Shown here: positions 44,471-56,499 of the stretch, piece by piece
Layout: the number at the start of each line of letters is the position of its first letter
How positions within the stretch are numbered: the stretch's first letter is position 1
Assembly (NCBI GenBank): GCA_030704615.1
Contig: CM060734.1
Span: 7,318,001-7,382,000, forward strand
Source of the DNA: Takakia lepidozioides
Taxonomy: Eukaryota > Streptophyta > Takakiopsida > Takakiales > Takakiaceae
Length of the DNA: 64,000 nt
Direction of reading: 5' to 3'
Position numbers and translations under genes: made by a program
Notes under the pieces: generated by a model
The model's database searches: none
The model's input: the letters and a program-made list of their open reading frames with translations, nothing else
What the model was told of the DNA's origin: nothing

Positions 44471-45700
44471 GAGCAACGTAGAGTGCGGAATACACTTCCC
44501 TCGATGGTCTCTCTGCCTACCGAGACGGTACAGGCAGTGAGTGGGGGCGAGCATGAGAGGACCACGGGGTGCAGACATCCATGGCACACGTGGGAGGTGC
44601 TCGAGGTTCAGAGGGAGTTGGCAGCCAGGGCGGCGATGATGGATGAGGTTGGGGATTTTTCTCGGGTTGAGGAAGTCCTCGAGGATGAGATGATGGGGCA
44701 GGATGAGGCCTTGTCATTGACTAAGCAGGTAGGGAGTACTGCTCAAGAGGTTGCAACATAGCAACCACTGGACGCGTCCTCTACCTCTAATCCCACTGGA
44801 CTTAAGGTTGCAGTTACGGAGGACAATTGGGAGCCTGACATTGGACCCATTGTCACCGGAGGAGAGAGACGACGTAAACGGCAGTTCTTGAGGGCTTACA
44901 GGAATTGCTTTGCCTTCAGTTTGAAGGACTTGGGAGCACTGAAGGGTCAAGAGATTCGTATTGAGTTGGCCACTGACACACCAATCTTTCGGAGACCCTA
45001 TAGATACAGTGACATGAAGAGGTCTTTGATTCAGATGAGGACTCAAGATCTCTGGGAGGCTGGTTTGGTGGAGCTCTCTGGTGGAGAGTATGCTTCAGCC
45101 ACAATGATGCCAGCCAAGAAAGATGTCTATGGCAATTGGACGGAGAGACATATGTGCGGTGATTATCGGCCTGTAAATTGTCAGACCAAGTCCGATAAGT
45201 ATGCCATGTCAACACTAGAGGAGATCTTTGATGCCATCGGGCATGCTAAGGTCTTTAGCACTTTGGATTTACGATCCGGATATCACCAGTTGCCGATCAA
45301 GGAGGCGGACAAGCAGAAGACGGCATTCTAGGGGATCAATGAGCACGGCAAGGATTGCCTATATCAGTGGCGGTTCTTACCATTTGGGCTTAAGAATGCT
45401 CCTACAGAGTTTCAGAGAGTCATGGATAGGATTCTAGCAGGGGTTGACTTTGCTCAGTGCTACATAGATGACATCATCATCTTTAGTGCTACGGTGGAGG
45501 AACATGAGAGACATCTTCAGGTGGTATTGGAGCGCTTGAGAGCGCGCGGATTGAAGTTGCATCCGGGGAAGTGCAAGTTTTTCCACAACCAGATTGAGTA
45601 TCTGGGTCACATGATATATCCTGGAGGATTGGGGGTACAGCAGACTAAGGTAGAGTCCATTGCACAGGTTCCACGCCCCACGGATGTGAGCCGAGTTCGA

Positions 45701-46381
45701 GCTTTCATGGGGTTAGCAAACTATTATAGACGGTTTGTTAAGGAATTTAGTGCCATTGCAAAGGCTCTAACCAAGCTGACCAAGGTGGATCAGGAGTGGC
45801 AGTGGGAAGATGAGCAAGAACAAGCTTTTCAAGAGCTCAAGGCGAGGTTGACCTTGGCGCCCATCTTGAGACGGCCTATTAGGGGGCGTCCTTTTCAGTT
45901 GCATACAGATTGGAGCATGTTGGGGCTTGGAGCGGTGCTCACATGGGTGGATGATGAGGGAAGAGAGTTTGTAGTGGCTTATGCTAGCCGCTCGAACAAC
46001 GTTGCAGAGTCTAAGTATAGCTCATATGAGGGAGAATGCTTAGCTTTCATGGGGTTGGCAAACTATTATAGACGGTTTAAGGGATTTAGTGCCATTGCAA
46101 AGGCTCTAACCAAGTTGACCAAGGTGGACCAGGAGTGGCAGTGGGAAGATGAGCAGGAACGAGCTTTTCAAGAGCTCAAGGCGAGGTTGACCTCGGTGCC
46201 TATCCTGAGACGACCTATCAGGGGGCGTCCCTTTCAGCTGCATACGGATTGGAGCATGCTGGGGCTTGGAGCGGTGCCCACACAGGTGGATGATGAGGGA
46301 AGAGAGTTCGTAGTGGTTTATGCTAGCCGCTCGAACAACGTTGCAGAGGCTAAGTACAGCTCATATGAGGGAGAGTGCTTA
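45701..46381 (+). repeat. Tandem duplication of about 340 bp within pol
   Basis: The segment from GCTTTCATGGGGTTAGC (45701-46042) is repeated directly at 46043-46381 with a 3-bp deletion (YRRFVKEFSA becomes YRRFKGFSA) and scattered substitutions. It covers the end of the reverse transcriptase connection and the start of RNase H, so the protein would carry two partial RNase H heads. Confidence 0.93.
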
Positions 46382-46844
46382 GCTGCAGTGTGGGCCGTGG
46401 CACACTTCAGGTGCTATCTATACGGCAATCTCTTCACCCTTGTCACGGATCACCAGCCACTCAAGTGGTTGATGGAGTCAGACAAGCTTACGGGGAAGCT
46501 TGCACGGTGGGCACTCATACTCCAGGAGTATGACTTTCAGGTTGTGCATCGACCGGATTTGGTCAATTGGGATGCGGATGGATTGAGTCGCAATCTATGC
46601 ACGAGCCAGCAGGATGACATTGGAGCTCGGTGGCATGGTGAGACGGACGAGGAGATGGTGTCGGGATGGCATGCATCTGCCTTTTTGTGTATCTTGGCAT
46701 GGGGAGGTCAGGTTGGACCTACAACAGGGATGACTGTAGACAGAGTGTCTGAGGACCCTGAGGCTAGTGATGAGCCAGGTGGTACCCGAAATATACATGA
46801 GGATTCGGCTGTGCTGGACTACCTCCGTACTGGAGAAGTGATGC

Positions 46845-47245
46845 TTGTTTGCTGAACCTGTAGCCCATGGCTAACCAAGGTACCTGAAGATCCCAATCTC
46901 CTAGGTGTCTCTTCTGCAAGCCATACTTGCGCAAACCCCTCTTTACTGTCTGAACAACTCGCTCTGCCAAGCCATCGGCCTCAGGATGATCCCGAGAAGT
47001 GGTGCGGTGGTCTATCAAGGCTTTATCACACAAAGCCTGAAACTCCCCCAAGAACTCTCTCCCTTGGTCCATGAGTACCTCATCTGGAGCACCGAATCGG
47101 CTAAGCACACGATCCAAGAATGCATACGCAGCCCCCTCACTAGCCTTGACAGGCAATGGAACCAACTCAATCCACTTGGAGAAGTGCTCCACCATCACCA
47201 ACACATATCTGTGGTGGCGCATAGTCAGTGATGCTGTCATTTTCG
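46845..47245 (-). pseudogene. Inverted retroelement integrase core fragment
   Basis: The minus frame reads VLVMVEHFSKWIELVPLP, LSRFGAPDEVLMDQGREF and HPEADGLAERVVQTVKRGL. This is an rve-type integrase core with its second Asp (MDQG) and Glu (AERV) visible, while the region of the first Asp is missing. It sits directly after pol in opposite orientation, so the integrase part was inverted or comes from another copy. It abuts the MULE fragment at about 47245. Confidence 0.85.
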
Positions 47246-47254
47246 TGCAATTGT

Positions 47255-48739
47255 CTTTCTATTACGGACCTTTCCATTGGTCCCTCACCATTGTTTGTGT
47301 CCTTGTAGGAGCGGTGCTTGGATTCCGACACGGACATGCTGAACACGAATATGGCAGAATCAGTCCACTCCTCCTGGCGAGCGTCTTCTGCCGCACATCT
47401 GGTGGACGTAGTGACGGCCACAATGGAGGACATCGACAGAGCAATCATGCAGCAAGCCACGTACTACAAGTTCCTGAGCGGGAAACAATGGGGCTTTGGG
47501 CCGGACAGGGAGGAATTGTTGGTATGAACAGCTTCGAGGTCGAAGAATCCACTGAAATGGGTGACAACATTGCGAGAGAAGATCAAAGGGACGCCTCTGC
47601 ACCGCAGAGGTGAACACCTAGAGAAGGACGTCCGTACTCGCCCTGTGAGGCGGAGGATTGAAGAGGAACCCGGGTGCGAAGAGGATTCCTGGAGATCCGA
47701 CAGGAACATTTGGACAGCACCTCAAGGTCCCGTCATGTTGCCGCACAATGTGTCTTCCAGCAGTGGAAGCCCAAGAGTTTCAAGATCGCCATCGCCTTCA
47801 AGCGGGGATTCCGTGCGAGAAATTCCCACCGCTCGCTTGCCCCAGATTCCGCCCGCTGTTATGCAGTATGGCCAAGCCATTGTGGAGATGACTGTGTCTG
47901 CGTCACAGTGGAGAATTGCTCGCACAAAGCCGTCATTTCGAGGTAGGTGTTCCGCAATTTGAGTGGATACACGGCAACATTGTTTATAGATGATAAGGAG
48001 GAATCCAGATGGGGCTGTCCCTGCTCCTACTTTTACAGGAAGATTTGTCCATGCAAAGTTTGCAGAGGCGACAACCACCCAGTTCTGGTTCTGCAGGCAC
48101 GACATTATGACTTGCGTGTATGGAAAGCCCAAGTACGGCATACAAACAATGCTAGAGGCTCCCCCGGTGTGGCCGGTGGAACCAGGCTGCGATCTGAGTC
48201 AGGTCGAGGCCGACGCCCTTACTGCCGCAGGATTTCGGATGGTGCAGCGCACTGACGTCCCCAGACAACCATTTCCGCTTCCACAGCCTCCACCACCGAC
48301 CCTTGTGAGAGCAAGAACAATGGGACATGACAGCTCTAAGCATCCTACACACCGTTGGGGGAAACTGAAGAGGCGGCGACCTCCCTCAAAAGTGAACGAG
48401 ACAAGGATGGGGAATGCACTTCGGATGAACTGTACAATCCAAAGCTCGACAGAAGTGCCCCCACCAGGCTTCGGGCGTGTGTATCAGATGGCCACGACAG
48501 GCTCAGCTGTTCGCAATGAGGTGTACACCATCACCATTTCATAATTACCCACCTGCAATTGCACCGACTTCCAGATCATGGCGAACAAGGGGGCATCATA
48601 CTGCCCTTGCAAGCATCTGTACTACGTGTACCTAAAGAGTCTCCGGTGTAATTCCACAACTCATCACTTCATACATGCACCAGGGTTGAGCCCCCAAGAG
48701 GTGTACACTCTTCTGAATATGGATCCAGGGGACCAGTGA
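47255..48739 (+). pseudogene. MULE transposase copy 2, C-terminal part
   Basis: The sequence begins with the end of an intron (CCTTGTAG, acceptor at about 47310). It continues with the last transposase exon: LDSDTDMLNTNMAESVHSSW, KQWGFGPDREELL, SASQWRIARTKPSFRG, FWFCRHDIMTCVYGKPKYG, and a SWIM finger CNCTDF...YCPCKHLYYVYLKSL (about 48555-48640). Stops lie at about 47525, 47960, 47985 and 48541. Everything upstream of this exon is missing at the junction with the inverted integrase. About 900 bp downstream is a right MULE terminus (49648), the same spacing as in the 18-kb element (840 bp). Confidence 0.85.
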
Positions 48740-49003
48740 GCTTGGCTTGCGGTCCCCAACCATGGTACGCCCATCCTTTTTCGGAGTTTCAGTTATAGTA
48801 GAACTGTACTGCTGCAAGTACCTCTGAGTCTGGCACACAGAAAGGTCGGACTTATGTCTTGCCTATCAGTAACATGTTTTGCTCGAACTAAGATAATACT
48901 ATGTCATTCATTTCTGTTTCTACGTGCTTGTATTTTTGTTTGTTGGAGGGTTCCTATTTTTCTGCTCTCCCAAACTTTGCTTTCCTCATTCGACCCCCGG
49001 CAA

Positions 49004-49160
49004 GGAAATGCGGCGCCGCATTTCCAAGTAACGTCATAGGTACTGGTAGATGCGGCCTTCGTCATAGCAAGATAGTCGCACCCAGCCTTCAGGGAGCCGA
49101 CCGTCGCCAACACCAAACTCCCCAAAAATTTCACACGTGCAAGCCCTAATGCGGCACCGC
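49004..49160. repeat. GGCGCC palindromes downstream of MULE copy 2
   Basis: GGAAATGCGGC (49004-49014) is directly followed by its reverse complement, a perfect 22-bp palindrome. A related AATGCGGCACCGCATTTCC lies at about 49150. Position and core match the GGCGCC modules near the left end of the 18-kb MULE. Confidence 0.8.
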
Positions 49161-49559
49161 ATTTCCCAGTTGAGTCGCAAATCTTTCTCGCCGAATACCC
49201 GAAGATGACAGAATTGTGAAGTACTGCAGACTCTATTGGTACAGACTCTATTGGTTCAATCGCGGCATAAGGGTCAGCTTCATTCCAATGTTAAAGCATG
49301 TAAAACCGCGGAATACTCTATACAGGCCAGTATGCGACGTCATTTTGCCGTGGTATACTGGATTTCTCGTTGCACGGTCAATCATTTCCATGAGCGGATC
49401 TAAAAAACCATGAGCGGACTTGTTACTGACGACATATCTTCGCCGCATTACAGGATGTGGAACTTCCAAAAATGGTAAGGTCAAATAAAAAACTATTATT
49501 TTAATACTTGTTTAATCTGCCGCATTTCCAAATTTGGAGGAGTCCGCTCATGAAATCCG

Positions 49560-49648
49560 CGTGTCTTAGACTTCGGCTCACCGCTCATGCGGCTCATGCG
49601 GCTCATGGCTCATGGCTCATGGTTTCTGCTCATGAAATAGTAAACCTC
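49560..49648. repeat. Right MULE terminus with GCTCATG tandem repeats
   Basis: Seven or so GCTCATG or GGCTCATG copies run into GCTCATGAAATAGTAAACCT at 49628-49647, with the element end at about 49648. The end sequence matches the terminal repeats of the 18-kb MULE with two differences. The partner left end and target duplication of this element are missing. Confidence 0.8.
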
Positions 49649-50449
49649 CATCCAGGACCTTCAAATCTACCTGGCATGTACCGCTCCACTATCCCACAGA
49701 GTAGCCCTTGTATAGCAAACTTTGTCACCATAGTTTCTTGGATGCGTTTCAATGACAGAAGGACTTACTTCACAAGGATGTCGTAATAGTCAGGATTCAA
49801 GGTGGCCAGCAACGCATCCCCATCCTTGGATGCCATCAACACACGGTGCACCAAGATCCAGTTTGCTGACTGCACCCACCAAACCTAGCCTGCTAAGTGC
49901 CTCACCTACTTCATCTTAAGCCTCCAAAAACCATTCCAGCCTAAGACTTGCTCCCTTGTTACTATTCAAGTGTCAACCACAGTAAAGACCTCTCTTACAA
50001 AGTCTTAAAACATCAACACACCATCCTTGCAACAAGTAAGACCCAAAAGCTGTGGTTCTTGAGAGACTCGATAAAGATTTTACATGCCAACTTAAGCACT
50101 ATCGTTGAGCCACCAAGTCCAACCCTAAGAAGGAGCACACATACGAGCAGAAAGACCCTACTTTGCACCGCTCATCCCTGGTTCGCATGGGGGCATCTTG
50201 CAATGTTGTTTCCAATGCCTCTCCATACTGTGGTCTGCACAAATCATCAATAGGTTGAAGAAGAAGGTGCCCTCACCACATTGTCGACCAAATGTGTTTG
50301 ACCGCAGATCCTGATGCGGCGGAGGCACACAATGGCATATACGTCTTCTGGTGGTCTCCATTGGCATTCAGGACTACCCTTTGCATTTTGCAGACATATA
50401 TGCCACGACTGGGCAAATGTGGCAGACCTAAAAGCCAGGATCTGTTGTA
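49649..50449. other. Spacer, no gene recognised
   Basis: No frame with recognisable domains is present. It holds either the insertion flank of MULE copy 2 or diverged upstream sequence of MULE copy 3. Confidence 0.4.
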
Positions 50450-52736
50450 GTGACTCTATTCTAGAGGTGAAACGACGGTGTGGATATGACTATATCCAAG
50501 ACATCATGAGGAGGCGCCGGTGCAAGCGGTGGCCGGCTGCAAGCTCGGCGACCAAATAATTGAAGGGCATAGGGTAAGCCCTAGCAGGTTTCCAAGGCAA
50601 GGCAGTGAAACCGACCGTTGTTTCATTTTCAAAATGTCAACATGTGGGTCTGGGAGTGGAGTCGACTTGGTCACTCGAATGACAAGTGAAAACTGGTCAA
50701 ATGCTTGGGTGATGTTTGACCACATCAAGCGAATTACAAAACATGCATGGGTGACCATGGATGCGCATGTTTATGACTATCACTCCAAAAGGCTATGACG
50801 ATTGCAATCTGCGAGATGAAAGGGGAGGACACACAATCCGGAGATGCATCTGTGGGAGGGCATAAACGAGTAGATAGCAAGGGCGGGTTTGCCTAAGCCA
50901 AATTTTGGGGGATTCATGGCAGACAACGCACAGGCCAATTGGGCAGTGGTGCGGCGTGTGTATAGTGAGGACCCAAATGTTCCGATGGAGGGGAAAGAGA
51001 GATCCTGTGGATTCCATTTTTTGCAGATTCTTTCTCATTATGTAAGCAAATTTGTTGCAAGCGCATTCCAAGCTGACCACCGTGCCCTGAGTATCTCTTG
51101 GAAGGATGCACCCACATTTGATGATGTCAAGACAGAGTTTGCATGCATTGAGGCTTGGTGGAACACGTCAGGTGCACTGGAGGAAATCAATGTAGGAGCC
51201 ATGCACAGTTGGTTGGGGTGGTGGCATTACCGGTTCGGACAGTTCGGACAGTACATGCTGGAGGTATGATGACAGACTTTTACCTTAGCAACAGTATTTT
51301 TACACACATTCCCATTTTCCCTCACCATTGTTTCTGTCCTTGTAGGACATGTGCCTGGATTTGGACACGGACATGCCGACCACAAATATGGCTGAATCAG
51401 TTCACTCCTCATGGCGAGTGTCTTCTGCTGCACATCTGGTCGACCTCCTGACGGCCACAATGGATGACATCGACAAATCAATCATCCAGCAAGCCAGGTA
51501 CTACAAATGGGGCTTTGGGCCGGATAGGAAAGAATTGTTGGTATGAACAGCTTCGAGGTCGAAGAATCCAGTGAAATGGGCGACGACATTGCGAGAGAAG
51601 ATCAAAGGGATGCCTTTGCACCTGGAGAGGGACGTCCGTACTCGTTGGTGGAGAATTGAAGACGAACCCGGCTGCAACGAGGATTCTTGGTTATCCGATA
51701 GGAACATTTGGACTGCACCTCGAGGTCCAGTCATGTTGCCGCACAATGTCTCTTCCAGCAGTGGAAGCCCAACAGTTTCAAGATCGCCACCGCCTTCAAG
51801 CGGGGATTCCATACCTGAAATTCCATTGCCACATCTGCCCAAGATTCCCTCCCAACAACAACCACTATGGGAACCCATTGTGGAGACAACAGTGTCTACG
51901 TCACAATGGAGAATTGCTCGCACATTGCCGGCATTTCGAGGTAGGTGTTCCGCAATTCAAGTGGATACACGGCAACGTTGTGGAGAGATGATAAGGAGGA
52001 ACCCAGTTGGAGCTGTCCCTGGTCCTACTTTCACGGAAAGATCTGTTTGTGCAAAGTTTGTGGAGGCGACGACGACCCAGTTCTGGTTTTGTAGGCACGC
52101 CATTATGACTTGTGTCTATGGAAAGCCCAAGTACGACATACAAGTAATGCCAGAGGTCCCACGGTGTGGCCGGTGGAACCGGGATGCAATCTGAGTCAGG
52201 TTGAGGCCAACGCCCTTACTGCAGTAGGATTTCGGACGGTGCAGCGCACAGACATCCCCACACAACCATTTCCGGTTCAACAATGTCAACCACCGACCAT
52301 TATGAGAGCAAGAACAGACCGATGCGATAACTCTGCGCATCCTACAATGCGTTTGGGGAAAGCAAAGAGACGGAGACCTGCCTCAAAAGTGAACGAGAGA
52401 AGGATGGGGAATGCACTTGGGATGAACTGTACAATCCAGAGCTCACGAGAAGTGCCCCCACCAGGCTTTGGGCGTGTGTATCAGATGGCCACGGCAGGCT
52501 CAGCTAACCGCAACGAGGTGTACACCATCACAATTTCAGAATTACTCACCTGCAATTGCCCCGACTTCCAGACCATGGCGGCGAAGGCGGGATCTTATTG
52601 CCCTTGCAAACATCTGTACTATGTGTATCTAAAGAGACTCAGGTGTAATTCCACAACTCATCACTTCATACATGCACCAACGTTGAGCCCCAATGAGGTG
52701 CACAGGCTTCTCAATATGGATCCAGGGCACCAGTGA
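50450..52736 (+). pseudogene. MULE transposase copy 3, 5'-truncated
   Basis: The core starts at SILEVKRRCGYDYI and is followed by an insertion of roughly 90 bp. It resumes at FPRQGSETDRCFIFKMS, VYDYHSKRL, GFMADNAQANWAVVRRVYS (about 50912), CGFHFLQIL and WWHYRFGQFG. An intron (about 51267-51345, GT-AG) is at the same site as in the 18-kb element. The last exon has NMAESVHSSWRVSS, SQWRIARTLPAFRG and the SWIM finger CNCPDF...YCPCKHLYYVYLKRL (about 52550-52640). Compared with copy 2 the KFLSGKQ codons before WGFGPD are deleted. Stops near 50797, 50870 and 51543 and one near 52092 disable it. No terminal repeat was found next to it. Confidence 0.85.
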
Positions 52737-53876
52737 GCTTGGTTTCCGGGGCACAAGACAATGTTACGCTCATCCTTTCCAAAGTTTCAGTTATAGTTGA
52801 ACTGTACTGCTGCAAGTACCTCTGACTTTGGCAACAGAACTGTTCGAGTTATGTCTTGTCTACCAGTACCTACTTTGGTTATACTAAGATACTAATATGT
52901 CATTGCCTTCTGTTTCCATGTGCCAAGATTTTTTTTTTTTACAAGGAGAAGACGGGATCTTTGAGAGTTAGCTGACGATCAGTCCGGTGGGCATGAGGAT
53001 GAGGATGAGGGGGGGGGGGGGACTGCCGTGATCTAGTCCACTTGAGGATATTGATGAGGATGAGGATAGTGATGATTGTTGAACGGAGTTTATGCACCCA
53101 TCCCTTAGCCAATCTTGGTGGATATTCTAGATGGGAGGCATTGGAATACTCTAAGTATTTATGCCGCTCAGAATATGTAGACATGACTTGTTGCGGATGG
53201 AATCATGATGGATTAATGATGCACAATCTCTTCCGGTATCACAAGGCTTCGTGGCTTCAGTGAACTTGGGTATCCTTTACATAGATAGAGTGGTTCTCCT
53301 TAATGAAGATGGTTTGATGATTTCATGTAAGGGTCTTGACTGGCTTCTGCTACAATTCTCTACTTAGCTACTCCTTAGCTTATGAGTTCTTATATCAGGT
53401 ACAGTTCTAAGTGTGGGGATCTCGTTGAGGTCCTTTGATTATATTCCTATTTAAGTACATAAGCATTCTCATTTCCTAAGCATTCATATTACCAAGACAA
53501 GTACACAAGTCTCCAATAAGCATCATTCTCTTTATCAGCTCATAGCAACATAATACAATGTCCTATTCCCCTCATCACACTGTGTCTTTAAGTACATAAC
53601 ACTCTCTGGAACATATGCATAGGTTCTCACGTGCAAGCATAAGGCAGGGTCATAACTTAGGCTCCTAAATACAGAAGTGTGATCCCCTTTACAGCCTTGC
53701 CTCTGTCTTAAATACCCCCACGACTTCCTTAACCGCCATCATAGCCAATGGTTATAACTCCCCTACGGTGGAATAACCTATGGTAGAGTTGCTAACTCCA
53801 CTATCGCCAACTGCTGTCTATAGTCGGTCCATGGCTATTGTTACCATAGACGTACCATAGTGACTATTGTCTATGG
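52737..53876. other. Spacer between MULE copy 3 and the second accessory gene copy
   Basis: No gene is recognised. A short GA/TG-rich simple repeat with a G-run lies at about 52993-53060. Confidence 0.4.
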
Positions 53877-53900
53877 GAGGTTTACTATTTCATGAGCCAG
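53877..53900. repeat. Left MULE terminus beside accessory gene copy B
   Basis: GAGGTTTACTATTTCATGAG starts at 53877 and is the same terminal sequence as at 14785 and, inverted, at 49648. The outer 9 bp (TGTCTATGG) have no matching copy beside another terminus in the window. Confidence 0.75.
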
Positions 53901-53989
53901 AAACCAAACTTCATTCTGCTGAAATTCGGCCCTCCTAGCACATGTGGTATCTGTTGCATGTACATCAAATTTGTCCTCATTGCGAGCGG

Positions 53990-56170
53990 GGCTCTTGCAA
54001 GGGAGCCCTCGTTTTTCCTTGCTTGGAGAGACTCCGGGCCCGGACTCTATGTACACAGTGGACATTGCCAAAGACTGGCATTCAAAGCATCTTCGTGACT
54101 GTCCGTGGTACTTGGATACAACGCCCGGAATGCTAGACCCAAGTGAGTTCCAGATGTAGGTGGAGGCCAATGAACGGCAGATTCGTGCCCCTCTTCGGCC
54201 AATGCAGCCAAGTGAGGCTGCTGCTCTTGCTCAATCATGGAAGGCAGCTGTTCTCGCATAGAAGACGCTGGATCAGGCCTTGCAAGAGAAACAGAAGGGA
54301 ACCAAGAAGAGGACCCGCATGCAAAACAATCCCGCTGGGACTCCAAAGAAGACGAAGAAGCAGAAACAACAGGAGCAGGAAGAGGCTGAAGAGGAGGGCG
54401 AAGACGGGGACTTTGCTACCAGCCCACCTCCCAATGCCCAGGCAAATTCCCCTGTGGTCCCCATTGTGAAAGCTGCCAGATCAAGTGGTGGCTCAACATA
54501 GAAGACACTCTTCAATCAAGTAGGGTGGCACCCGTATGCCGCAGTAGAGATTCCTCGCAAGCCTAAATTGGAGCCACCAACAATGATTGAGTGTTTCAAC
54601 GAGAGTTTTTTGGACGCATTGGATGGCAGGGCCGCTAAGTTGGCACGCATGAAGGTTGTTGAGGGCCTGAAAGGCAAAGCTTTGAAGAAGGCAACTGCAC
54701 AAGAGCTTGCAGACACTCCGGGATTTACTGCCATGATGGACTTCTTTGTGGCAACAAGTGAAAGGAAGAATAGTACAAGGGGTGGACAACAGATGGACTG
54801 GTCCTATGATTTGATCATTTTGGATATTCCAGATGGAGAATAGCTGGATGGACTGGATACTGCCCTCTTGGAACATGTACTCCGAGGACTTCTGGAAGAA
54901 AGGGTTTGGGCTAGCCCAGATGCTACTGGATGACATAGGCTGTGTTGTGGTCCTTGCAGGCAGAGGCAAGAACACTGAGACAGGAATTGCCAAGTAGACC
55001 CGTAAGAGTGGCGTTCCTATTCTGAAGAAGAGGTGGACCTGCATCAACACAATGGGCCTTTGTTCGAAGGGCAACCAGATAATTCACTCCCTCCCAAAAA
55101 CAATCGGTTGGCATTTCTAATTGTAGACTGGAATGCGGCGCCAAATTCTCCTTATCAATGTGGTCCATTCACTATTTATGTCCATTGTGTTTGCAGACTC
55201 TCTCATGTGTTTGATGCTTTCTATTTTGTGAAGGAGGGCTCCAACTTCAAATTCTGCCGAGATGGATTGCTCGTTGATTCCACCGTCAACCCCGTCGATT
55301 ACGACGTCATGTACAACAACGTTCCCAAGGATTGCCTCCCTTGTGATTTTGAAAACAAGCCTCTCTGTTACGCGCAGATTCGGAGCCCTGACTTCATGCA
55401 AACCATAGTGGAGACATGCAGCTTAGTGGAGGGCAGAGTGCTCAACCTCACTTGTGGAATAGGTACCACTACGAAGCACCGCTCTGATCTTTCAAGTTTC
55501 AGTTTGTACACATGGTATAGAGCAATCTGTTAATACTGACTGGAACTCGTTTCTCTCAGGTGCCTCATTGTGGGTTGGGCAATTTTTGGACAGGCACGTG
55601 TTTTCCTTCGAGGAGGACATTGGCCTCTATGATTCCCACCTGGCAGGGCTTCAACGACTGTCGGCGGAGGCTGCCAAGTCAGCCGATGACTCGGAGGAGG
55701 AAGAGGAAGAAGAGGAGGGGACGGTTGACATACCTGCAAAGGAAAACCTTGTTTACGAGTGAGTGCCACATTGTCAGTTTGCAAAGCCTTGATTGTCATT
55801 TCTTCAATTACCTTGCGTGTCCCTTTGTGGTAGACATTATTCTAAGTAATTACATATTATGCAGGATTCCAAGTTTTGCGTCCAAATCAATACCGCCTCA
55901 TTCCGTTGGCAAGGCTCATCTACTATTTTTGGTCAGGCCGAGCTTTTTGCAAAGCCCTGTCAAGGACTTTGCTCTTCCATCTTATGCAAATAGACTTGCA
56001 AGTCCGCAATTAGACACTACGAACAAAATAGAGTAGAGCAGGTTCTGGAGAGGTCAAGAGAGAATAAAAGGAGGATGAAAGAGTTGGCTGCCACCATGAG
56101 AGCCAGACGCGTGCGGGCCTTTGCATGCAATTCCGCATCAGAGGAACAGGGAATCCTTGAAGGCAATTCT
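53990..56170 (+). pseudogene. ParB/methyltransferase-like protein copy B, C-terminal half
   Basis: The frames correspond one to one to copy A: PSFFLAWRDSGP, HLRDCPWYLDTTPGMLDPSEFQ, a Lys-rich stretch, PPTMIECFNESFLDALDGRA and DTPGFTAMMDFF. Then come DLIILDIPDGE (about 54812), a shifted GFGLAQMLLDDIGCVVVLAG, FVKEGSNFKFCRDGLLVDS, PDFMQTIVETCSLVEG, LNLTCGIG with an intron, then GASLWVGQFLDRHVFSFEED (about 55560) and an acidic tail. The last exon begins after TATGCAG at about 55865. Stops (about 54159, 54260, 54500 and 54841) show decay. The LDIPDGE variant of motif IV is the same as in copy A. This half is inverted relative to its own N-terminal half at 56500-58981. Confidence 0.8.
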
Positions 56171-56499
56171 AAATCGGTTCACATAATCTTCCATGCTTTA
56201 TGTTCCCTCCCAAGGTATGTATAGGTTGAATTGCGAGGTTTGGATGTTCAGTTGATCGTTTGCATTTGCATTATCTGCGTTCCCGTTGAAATGTTTGTTA
56301 TTGTCTTCTGCATTGAAGAAATGAATAGAGCGGAAAACAAAGGGAAGTTTCAGATTGGGACAATTACCTGGAACCACCAAGTCATCCGGTTGAGCCATGC
56401 ATTGAACCTGTCGATGGAGATGTCTTTTGGGAAAGACCACATGCTCCTTAGAGACTCAGATGCATTCCAAATTGAGAGCCACCTTGTCTGCCATTCCTA

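Larger units (their letters stand above)
42506..46855 (+). pseudogene. pol of the second retroelement: protease, C5-methyltransferase-like domain, reverse transcriptase, RNase H
   Basis: One continuous frame with ten in-frame stops (42779, 42893, 43286, 43580, 43598, 43949, 44231, 44309, 44759, 45329) and no visible frame shift. In order it holds an aspartic protease site RVLLDSGAQPLMLG (about 42788) and then a DNMT3-like domain (about 43505-44470). Reverse transcriptase follows (about 44888-45620; [44 protein letters not shown] at about 45458), then RNase H (FQLHTDWSMLGLGAVLT, YASRSNNVAE, SKYSSYEGECLA, VTDHQPLKWLM). A 342-bp duplication repeats the connection/RNase H segment. No integrase follows in this orientation. 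Capture of a cytosine methyltransferase by retroelements is, to my recollection, reported in some algae and dinoflagellates. Confidence 0.88.

Noticed and set aside
52104-52113. TGTCTATGG inside MULE copy 3 as the partner duplication for the terminus at 53877
   Set aside because: It is ordinary transposase coding sequence, conserved in position with the other copies (TGTATGG or similar), and no terminal repeat adjoins it.
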